This document shows, piece by piece, positions 34,953-40,921 of a DNA stretch of 40,921 bases. The position numbers and the translations under genes are program-made. The DNA comes from Candidatus Sedimenticola endophacoides (GTDB lineage Bacteria; Pseudomonadota; Gammaproteobacteria; Chromatiales; Chromatiaceae). Positions within the stretch are counted from its first letter, which is position 1, and each line of letters starts with the position of its first letter. The notes below the pieces were generated by a model that made no database searches, was not told the DNA's origin, and worked only from the letters and a program-made list of their open reading frames with translations. The DNA is taken from positions 1 to 40,921 of the forward strand of contig PQCP01000115.1 of NCBI GenBank assembly GCA_003062205.1, in the 5' to 3' direction.

Positions 34953-35139
34953 AACCGCCCGGCAGGAGGTGCGGGCCAACAGCCCGGCGGGCTTATCCGT
35001 GCGAAGCGAAAATTCGCAGGGGCGAACCAAATCAGTTTATCGAGCGAGGTCAATAGCAGGGCTGTTTAACGGGCTTGATAAGCTGAGTAGATCGTCATCT
35101 GCGGATTTGCAGCCGAACAGCGTTAAGCCCGACAGGCTG
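34953..35139. other. Structured spacer between convergent genes
   Basis: 187 bp, lower in GC than its surroundings, with several inverted repeats: AGCCC-GGC-GGGCT (34981-34993), GCGAA/TTCGC just after it, and a long-range pair CGGGCTT with AAGCCCG, flanked by CTGT with ACAG, spanning about 35050-35135. It lies downstream of both the membrane-protein gene and the manB-like gene. Bidirectional termination is the plainest reading; a small RNA or a decayed repeat is possible. Confidence 0.4.
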
Positions 35140-36645
35140 CTAATCCTTCCACCCCTCCATCACCCCAAGGCAGAAGACGCTCAGCGCGTGCGCGCGCTCC
35201 ACGCTGCCGGCCTCCGTGTAGCAGCGCAGTTCGGGGGCGTTGCCGGAGGGGCGCAGGTGTACGATCTCGTCGTTATCGAGGCGGAAACGAACCCCGTCGG
35301 TGTAGTCGATCGCCGCCACCGGGGCGAGTCCGGGAAAGGTGCGCGCGAAGGCCCGGGCATCGGTATCCGCCTGGCCGCTGCGCATGGCGCCGACCCGCTC
35401 CCGGCTCAGCGCCGCCGGAAACGCCTTTACCCGGCCACTGTGGGTGTGGCGCCCCGGCAGGGCCGCCACCAAGGCCGAGAGCGGCTGCCCCCGCTGCCGA
35501 CTCAGGGCGAGGATGGCGAGAATCACGATCAGGGCGTCGCGGGTGGGCAGCGGGGTCAGCACCCGCCCGGCAGGCTCCAGGGGCGTCTGCTGAAGAAACC
35601 CGCCGTTCGCCTCGTAGCCGACCACCCTCTCCGCCCCCGCCGCCTGCAGCCGCTGCATCGCCTCGATGACGAACGGCGAACCGATGCGGGTGCGCTCGGT
35701 CCGCCCGAACAGGCCGCAGCGCTCGAGCGCGCTGTTGCTGCTGACCGGGGTCACCACCGTCCGGGCCCCCAGGTATTGCGCCGTCAGGATGCCGGCCACA
35801 TCGCCCCGCAACCACACCCCGCGCTCGTCACCGACCAGCGGGCGGTCGCCATCGCCATCGGTGGAAACCAGGGCATCCAGGCGCCGTTCGCGCGTCCACT
35901 CCAGGGCCAGCGCCACATCCTCCGTCCGGATCGCCTCGGTATCCACCGGTATGAAACGCTCGGAGCGGCCCAGCCGCACCACCTCCGCGCCCAGACCGCC
36001 CAACAGCTCGCCCAACAGGTCACGGCAGACGCTGGAGTGCTCATAAACGCCGACCCGGAGTCCCGCCAGCAGCCCCGCCGGAAACAGCGCCATGTAGCGA
36101 TCAAGGTAGGCGGCACGAGCCGCCCCGTCGATCACCGGAAGCGCCTGGGGGGCTCTCAGGTTGCCCCGCTCGTCGAACAGCGACGGATCGGAGGCCATGC
36201 GCTGGCGGCGGATCGCCTCTTCGTCCGGCTTGAGGATCTCGCCCGCGGGTGTGTTGAACTTGATGCCGTTGCGGTCATCCGGGATGTGGCTGCCGGTGAC
36301 CATGACGGTGGCGATCGACTGCTCCAGGCCGAACAGCGCCACCGCCGGCGAGGGGATCAGCCCGCAGTAGACGGGCCGCAACCCCATGGCGCGGATGGCG
36401 GCGATGACGGCAGCGGCGATTCGCGGGGTGCTGGCGCGGCGATCACCGGCCACCGCCACCCGATCGCCCGCACCGATCACCCCCTGGCCCAGCAGATACT
36501 GGAGAAACGCCATGGTGTAGAGGTAGCAGACCCGGTCGCTCATGGCCGAGACCAGCCCGCGCACCCCACTGGTGCCGAAGCCGACACCGCTCCCGTCCAT
36601 CAGTCCGGAGACCGTCATGCCGCCCATGGCCGCCCCGCCGCTCAC
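35140..36645 (-). CDS. manB: Phosphomannomutase / phosphoglucomutase family protein
   Basis: Alpha-D-phosphohexomutase of 501 residues, expected to convert mannose-6-phosphate to mannose-1-phosphate for GDP-mannose. The phosphoserine loop is [14 protein letters not shown] (about residue 115) and the metal loop STDGDGDRP (about 265). The sugar loop is GYEANGGF and the phosphate loop [10 protein letters not shown]. The start is GTG at 36645 overlapping the manC stop (GTGA); ATG codons six and nine codons later are alternatives. The role rests on its place behind manC, fcl and gmd; glucose-phosphate activity cannot be excluded. Confidence 0.85.
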   Translation of the reverse strand: MSGGAAMGGMTVSGLMDGSGVGFGTSGVRGLVSAMSDRVCYLYTMAFLQYLLGQGVIGAGDRVAVAGDRRASTPRIAAAVIAAIRAMGLRPVYCGLIPSPAVALFGLEQSIATVMVTGSHIPDDRNGIKFNTPAGEILKPDEEAIRRQRMASDPSLFDERGNLRAPQALPVIDGAARAAYLDRYMALFPAGLLAGLRVGVYEHSSVCRDLLGELLGGLGAEVVRLGRSERFIPVDTEAIRTEDVALALEWTRERRLDALVSTDGDGDRPLVGDERGVWLRGDVAGILTAQYLGARTVVTPVSSNSALERCGLFGRTERTRIGSPFVIEAMQRLQAAGAERVVGYEANGGFLQQTPLEPAGRVLTPLPTRDALIVILAILALSRQRGQPLSALVAALPGRHTHSGRVKAFPAALSRERVGAMRSGQADTDARAFARTFPGLAPVAAIDYTDGVRFRLDNDEIVHLRPSGNAPELRCYTEAGSVERAHALSVFCLGVMEGWKD

Positions 36646-38048
36646 CCTTCCCTGCCATAGAGGTCGTCGAGGCGCACGATGTCATCCTCGCCGAGGTAAC
36701 TGCCGGTCTGCACCTCGATCAGCTCCAGCGGGATCAGGCCGGGGTTCTCCAGGGCGTGCACTTCGCCCACGTGGATGTAGGTGGACTCGTTCTCCGACAG
36801 GATCAGCGTCTCGCCGCCACGGGTCACCCGGGCGGTGCCGGAGACGACGATCCAGTGCTCGGCGCGGTGGTGGTGGCGCTGCACCGAGAGCCGCGCGCCC
36901 GGCTTCACGGTGATGCGCTTGACCTTGAAGTGACTCCCCTCCTCGACGCTGTCGAAGTGGCCCCAGGGGCGATAGACCACGCGGTGGTATTCGTCTTCCG
37001 GGCGGGTCGCCGCGCGCAGGCTGTCGACAATCTGCTTCACGTTCTGCGCCTGCTCCTTCCCCGCGACCAGCACCGCGTCCTTGGTCTCGATCACCACCAG
37101 GTCATCGACGCCGATGGTCGTCACCAGGCGACTCTCTGCACGCACCAGGCTGTTGCTGGTGTCGAACAACAGCACATCGCCGTGCATGGAGTTGCCGCGT
37201 TCATCCTTGGTGCCGATCTCCCACAGGGCCGACCAGCTGCCGATGTCGTTCCAGCCCGCGTCCAGCGGGACCATCGCCGCGTGCTCCGTCTTCTCCATCA
37301 CCGCGTAATCAACCGAATCGGAGGGGCAGGCCTGAAAGGCGTCCCGGTCCAGGCGGTAGAAGTCGAGGTCCGCCCGACCCCGGGAGAGCGCCTCCCGGCA
37401 GGCCGCGAGGATGGCGGGCGAGAGGCGCTCCAGCTCCTCCAGATAGCGCCGCGCCTGAAACAGGAACATGCCGCTGTTCCAATAGTAGCCGCCGCTGGCG
37501 AGGTAGTGTTCGGCGCGCGCCCGGTCCGGCTTTTCGACGAACCGCTCCACTTCGAAGCCCCCCCCCACGGGGGCCCCGCAACGGATATAGCCGTAACCGG
37601 TCTCGGGGCGGTGGGCGACGATACCGAAGGTGACCAACCGTCCCTGCCCGGCCAGCTCCCGGGCTCGCGCGACCGCGTCGTGAAACGCGGCCGTGTCGGC
37701 GATCAGGTGATCGGCGGCCAGCACCAGCAGCAGCGCCTCGGGATCGGCCGCCAGGGCGCGCAGTGCCGCAACCGCGATCGCCGGGGCGGTGTTGCGCCCC
37801 ACCGGTTCGAGCAGGATATCCCCCCCACCGGCCCCGATCTCGCGCAGCTGCTCAGCCGCCAGAAAGCGGTGATCCTCGTTGCACAGCACAATGGGGGTGG
37901 TGGTATCCAGCCCCTCCAGCCGCAACAACGTCTCCTGTAGCATGGAGCGGCTGTCGGCAAGCGGCAGAAACTGTTTCGGCAGCATGCGCCGCGACAGGGG
38001 CCACAGACGGGTGCCGTACCCGCCCGCCATAATCACCGGAATCAACAT
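36642..38048 (-). CDS. manC: Mannose-1-phosphate guanylyltransferase / mannose-6-phosphate isomerase
   Basis: Bifunctional enzyme of 468 residues. The N-terminal nucleotidyltransferase has [20 protein letters not shown] at residue 8, FVEKPD and WNSGMFLF; it makes GDP-mannose. The C-terminal cupin ([25 protein letters not shown]) is the type II isomerase that interconverts fructose-6-phosphate and mannose-6-phosphate. It lies 12 bp after fcl and overlaps the manB-like gene, so cotranscription is likely. Confidence 0.95.
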   Translation of the reverse strand: MLIPVIMAGGYGTRLWPLSRRMLPKQFLPLADSRSMLQETLLRLEGLDTTTPIVLCNEDHRFLAAEQLREIGAGGGDILLEPVGRNTAPAIAVAALRALAADPEALLLVLAADHLIADTAAFHDAVARARELAGQGRLVTFGIVAHRPETGYGYIRCGAPVGGGFEVERFVEKPDRARAEHYLASGGYYWNSGMFLFQARRYLEELERLSPAILAACREALSRGRADLDFYRLDRDAFQACPSDSVDYAVMEKTEHAAMVPLDAGWNDIGSWSALWEIGTKDERGNSMHGDVLLFDTSNSLVRAESRLVTTIGVDDLVVIETKDAVLVAGKEQAQNVKQIVDSLRAATRPEDEYHRVVYRPWGHFDSVEEGSHFKVKRITVKPGARLSVQRHHHRAEHWIVVSGTARVTRGGETLILSENESTYIHVGEVHALENPGLIPLELIEVQTGSYLGEDDIVRLDDLYGREG

Positions 38049-38060
38049 AGAACCACCCCG

Positions 38061-39017
38061 TCAGTACTGCTCGCAAAACCACTGGTAGGTGCGCCGCAGC
38101 CCCTCCTCCAGCCCCACGTTGTAGCACCAGCCCATGGCCGACAGGCGCGATACATCGATCAGCTTGCGCGGCGCGCCGTCCGGCTTGTCGTGGTCGAACC
38201 GCAGCTCTCCCTCGAAGCCGACCACCCGCCGCATCGTCTCCGCCATCTCGCGGATCGTGACATCGATCCCGGTCCCCACATTGATGTGCGACAGCATCGG
38301 CCGGGTATTGGCGCGGTAGATCTCCGGATCGAGTTCCAGCACGAAGAGACTGGCCGCGGCCATGTCGTCGACGTAGAGAAACTCGCGCATGGCGTTGCCG
38401 GTCCCCCAGACCACCACCTCGGGTTCCCGGTTGAGCTTCGCCTCGTGAAAGCGGCGCATCAGCGCCGGGATCACGTGGGAGTTTTCCGGATGAAAGTTGT
38501 CGTTGACGCCGTACAGGTTGGTCGGCATCACCGAGCGATAATCGGTCCCGTACTGCCGGTTGTAGGACTCACACAGCTTGATACCGGCGATCTTGGCCAG
38601 GGCATAGGGCTCGTTGGTCGGCTCCAGCACCCCCGTCAACAGGGCGTCCTCGTGCATCGGCTGGGCCACCGCCTTAGGATAGATGCAGGTACTACCGAGA
38701 AACAACAGCCGCCGCACGCCGTTACGCCAGGCCGCGTCGATGACGTTGGCCTCGATCATCATGTTCTGGTAGATGAACTCGGCCGGGTAGGTGTCGTTGG
38801 CGTGAATGCCGCCGACCTTAGCCGCCGCCAGGATGACATACTCCGGCCGCTGGTCGTGGAAGAAGGCCCGGGTCGCCGCCTGGTCGGTGAGATCCAGCTC
38901 CCCATGGGTGCGCGTCAGCAGGTTATGAAATCCGCGCCCGCGCAACTGCCTGACAATGGCCGACCCGACCAGCCCGCGATGACCGGCGATATAGATTTTT
39001 GCGTCACTTGGTATCAT
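38061..39017 (-). CDS. fcl: GDP-L-fucose synthase
   Basis: Epimerase-reductase of 318 residues turning GDP-4-keto-6-deoxy-D-mannose into GDP-L-fucose with NADPH. The Rossmann motif is [14 protein letters not shown], the catalytic serine lies in GSTCIYPK and Tyr/Lys in [30 protein letters not shown] is typical of the family. The ATG at 39017 is 44 bp after the gmd stop. It is the last enzyme of the nucleotide-sugar route; glycosyltransferases using GDP-fucose are outside the window. Confidence 0.96.
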   Translation of the reverse strand: MIPSDAKIYIAGHRGLVGSAIVRQLRGRGFHNLLTRTHGELDLTDQAATRAFFHDQRPEYVILAAAKVGGIHANDTYPAEFIYQNMMIEANVIDAAWRNGVRRLLFLGSTCIYPKAVAQPMHEDALLTGVLEPTNEPYALAKIAGIKLCESYNRQYGTDYRSVMPTNLYGVNDNFHPENSHVIPALMRRFHEAKLNREPEVVVWGTGNAMREFLYVDDMAAASLFVLELDPEIYRANTRPMLSHINVGTGIDVTIREMAETMRRVVGFEGELRFDHDKPDGAPRKLIDVSRLSAMGWCYNVGLEEGLRRTYQWFCEQY

Positions 39018-39061
39018 GGCATTGACCGTGTCCGCTTCCCGCGGGGCGGGGCGCGCCGTGG

Positions 39062-40150
39062 CTACTCGTTGTAATCGTAGGCGCGGTAACCGTGCGCCTT
39101 GACCAGGGCATCGCGCTTGGACAGATTGAGATCGTGCTCCATCATCTCATGGACCATCTCCTCCAGAGTGATCTTGGGCACCCAGCCCAGCTTCTCCTTG
39201 GCCTTGCTCGGATCACCCAACAGGGTCTCCACCTCGGTGGGGCGGAAATAGCGCGGATCCACGGCCACCAGCAGGCGTCCGTCCTCGGCGTCGTAGCCCT
39301 TCTCCTCCACCCCCGCGCCTTCCCAGCGGATGCGCCTGCCCAGGTGTCCCCAGGCGAAATCGACGAAGTCGCGAACCGAGTACTGAACGCCGGTGGCGAT
39401 GCAGAAATCCTCCGGCTCGTCCTGCTGCAACATCAGCCACTGCATCTCGACATAGTCCTTCGCGTGCCCCCAGTCGCGCTTGGCGTCGAGGTTACCCAGG
39501 TAGAGGGTATCCTGCAGCCCCAGATGGATGCGGGCCAGCGCACGGGTGATCTTGCGGGTGACGAAGGTCTCGCCCCGCACCGGCGATTCGTGATTGAACA
39601 GAATCCCGTTGCAGGCGTACATCCCATAGGCCTCGCGATAGTTAACCGTGATCCAATAGGCGTAGAGCTTGGCCGCCGCATAGGGCGAGCGCGGGTAGAA
39701 GGGCGTCGTCTCCCGCTGCGGGGTCTCCTGCACCTTGCCGAACAGCTCGGAGGTGGAGGCCTGGTAGTAGCGGGTCGTCTTCTCCAGCCCGGAGATGCGG
39801 ATCGCATCCAGGATCCGGAGCGCCCCCAGCCCGACCGTATCGGCGGTGTACTCGGGACTCTCGAAGGAGACCGCCACGTGGCTCTGGGCACCGAGGTTGT
39901 AGATCTCGTCCGGGCGGATCTGCTGGATGATGCGCACCAGGCTCATCGAGTCGGCCAGATCGCCATAATGGAGGATAAAGCGGCGGCGACTCTCGTGGGG
40001 ATCCTGGTAGAGATGGTCGATACGCTCCGTGTTGAACGACGAGGAGCGGCGCTTGATGCCGTGCACCTCGTAGCCCTTATCCAAAAGAAACTCCGCCAGG
40101 TAGGCGCCGTCCTGACCTGTCACACCGGTTATCAACGCTACTTTACTCAT
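39062..40150 (-). CDS. gmd: GDP-mannose 4,6-dehydratase
   Basis: Converts GDP-mannose to GDP-4-keto-6-deoxymannose. The start at 40150 ([18 protein letters not shown]) is chosen over an upstream in-frame start at 40231 because it gives the family N-terminus and has GAGGAT just upstream. That makes 362 residues, the usual length. Motifs: TGVTGQDG, the STSELFG serine region, [10 protein letters not shown] with catalytic Tyr/Lys, and [16 protein letters not shown]. It is the first gene of gmd > fcl > manC > manB. Confidence 0.96.
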   Translation of the reverse strand: MSKVALITGVTGQDGAYLAEFLLDKGYEVHGIKRRSSSFNTERIDHLYQDPHESRRRFILHYGDLADSMSLVRIIQQIRPDEIYNLGAQSHVAVSFESPEYTADTVGLGALRILDAIRISGLEKTTRYYQASTSELFGKVQETPQRETTPFYPRSPYAAAKLYAYWITVNYREAYGMYACNGILFNHESPVRGETFVTRKITRALARIHLGLQDTLYLGNLDAKRDWGHAKDYVEMQWLMLQQDEPEDFCIATGVQYSVRDFVDFAWGHLGRRIRWEGAGVEEKGYDAEDGRLLVAVDPRYFRPTEVETLLGDPSKAKEKLGWVPKITLEEMVHEMMEHDLNLSKRDALVKAHGYRAYDYNE

Positions 40151-40457
40151 CTTTATCCTCTTTTCCTCGAAAAACCCCGCCACTGCATAGCAGTGCGTCC
40201 ACCCCACGCCGCGGCAATACCACCGCGCCATCGGAAGGAGTAGGCAGTCTAAAGAGAGTTGGGAATAAATACCAGCACAATTAGAGCGTTATATCCTCCA
40301 GCATGGCTGCTGTGACGGCTGATGCCGATACCCGGAAAATCGCTTGTAAATCAACGGGCAATCAGAAAATTGATCCCAACACACCACTGGCGCCCTGCTT
40401 GTTCTATTTCTGTTCTATAATATCACTACCCCAAAGCCACCGCACAGGAGACCCGCC
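40151..40457. other. Divergent intergenic region between gmd and the Y-family polymerase gene
   Basis: 307 bp without a gene. It must carry promoters in both directions. TATAAT at 40416-40421 could be a -10 box for the polymerase gene, but the hexamer 17 bp upstream (CCCTGC) is a poor -35. CTGT at 40410-40413 is followed by ATCA where a LexA box would need ACAG, so at most a half match. AGGAGA sits before the GTG start. Confidence 0.4.
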
Positions 40458-40799
40458 GTGCCCCCCCATGAACACCACTGGAAGCGCGCCATCGCCCTCG
40501 CGGACATGAACGCCTTCTTCTGCAGCATCGAGCAGATGGACCACCCCGAATGGCAGGGAAAGCCGGTCGGGGTGACCAACGGCGCCACCGGCACCTGCAT
40601 CATCACCTGCTCCTACGAAGCGCGCGCCTGGGGGGTGTGCACCGGCATGCGGGTCAACCGGGCCAGGGAGATCTGCCCCGGCTTCACCCAGATCGCCTCC
40701 CGGCCCGAACGCTACGCCGAGGTCTCGGCCAACATCATGGACGCCCTCCTCGCCATCACACCGGATCTGGAGGTCTTCTCCGTCGACGAGGCATTCCTA
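40458..40799 (+). pseudogene. Y-family DNA polymerase (DinB/UmuC-like), truncated by an IS
   Basis: N-terminal 114 residues of a translesion polymerase. The first metal-binding motif is ALADMNAFFCSIEQ (about residue 15), and the palm motif SVDEAF with the second acidic pair lies at about residue 108. In between are GVTNGATGTCIITCSYEAR and the GMRVNRAREICP region. The match breaks right after VDEAFL, where IS-like sequence starts near 40800, so little-finger and thumb domains are absent. The start is GTG at 40458 with AGGAGA upstream. The remainder may lie beyond the window on the far side of the IS. Confidence 0.85.
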
Positions 40800-40921
40800 G
40801 CCCGAATTATTCATAAAAAAGGGCGCACCTCGTTCAACCAATTGATATAATTGGTATTTCGCCAAAAACGCTTCGGTGAAGCTAAACGAGGTCGCCCCAT
40901 GTCCAAGTCTACCCAAGAACC
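40800..40921 (+). mobile_element. Left end of an insertion sequence with transposase start
   Basis: A lower-GC stretch begins near 40800 with CCCGAATTATTCATAA, a likely terminal inverted repeat. A dyad CCAATT-GATAT-AATTGG (40838-40854) containing TATAAT may be the transposase promoter. An ATG at 40899 opens a frame reading MSKSTQE to the window edge, with GAGGT close upstream. The end sequence recalls IS1380-type elements from memory only; the family is not established. It disrupts the polymerase gene. Confidence 0.65.

Noticed and set aside
40400..40425. A LexA box before the Y-family polymerase gene.
   Set aside because: Only the CTGT half is present; the other half reads ATCA instead of ACAG.

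Overview
The window looks like a high-GC gammaproteobacterium, probably a Chromatiales-type sulfur or hydrogen oxidiser. The grounds are the soluble NAD-reducing hydrogenase operon hoxFUYHW, the PomAB-type stator genes, gshA, prc and the GDP-fucose genes. This placement is inferred from protein families, not from a marker gene. No rRNA or tRNA gene was seen.

Layout. 1-3.4 kb: wreckage of two cyclic-di-GMP genes (a PAS-GGDEF-EAL fragment and a sensor-PAS-GGDEF fragment), separated by the 3' end of an IS3-like transposase and a copy of a 300-bp repeat. 3.5-6.1 kb: PilZ protein, pomB and pomA on the minus strand, with pomA split by the repeat. 6.5-7.4 kb: a YbbO-like SDR. 7.4-14.9 kb: a minus-strand housekeeping run, mazG > yjbQ-like > M48 lipoprotein protease > Nudix > prc > gshA. 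15.0-27.9 kb: a type I secretion locus with a giant RTX/VCBS/cadherin-like protein (minus), divergent from two tandem ABC transporter genes and an HlyD-type adaptor; the second ABC gene carries two copies of the repeat. 28.2-33.2 kb: hoxF-U-Y-H-W with overlapping ends. 33.2-35.0 kb: an aldose sugar dehydrogenase (minus) and a small membrane protein (plus). 35.1-40.2 kb: gmd > fcl > manC > manB-like on the minus strand, making GDP-mannose and GDP-L-fucose. 40.5 kb: a Y-family polymerase gene cut off by another insertion sequence at the window edge.

The most unusual content is the 300-bp non-coding mobile element. Three unduplicated full copies (5605-5904, 24408-24707, 26202-26501 reversed) share 299 apparently identical bases plus one variable terminal base. 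A fourth full copy carries an internal 196-bp tandem duplication (1440-1935), and there is a partial copy at 1-124. Removing exactly 300 bp restores the pomA frame and, at two places, the second ABC transporter frame, including the ATGA overlap with the adaptor gene. The element has strong hairpins near both ends, no target duplication, and is preceded by CCNNC at all four visible left junctions. It lies in both orientations relative to genes, so it behaves as a mobile element and not as a strand-specific intron. Its mobilising enzyme is not in the window.

A second point of interest is the two-gene ABC exporter. Its nucleotide-binding domains are degenerate in complementary ways, which predicts a heterodimer with one active and one degenerate ATP site. 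This is unlike the usual homodimeric type I secretion ATPase.
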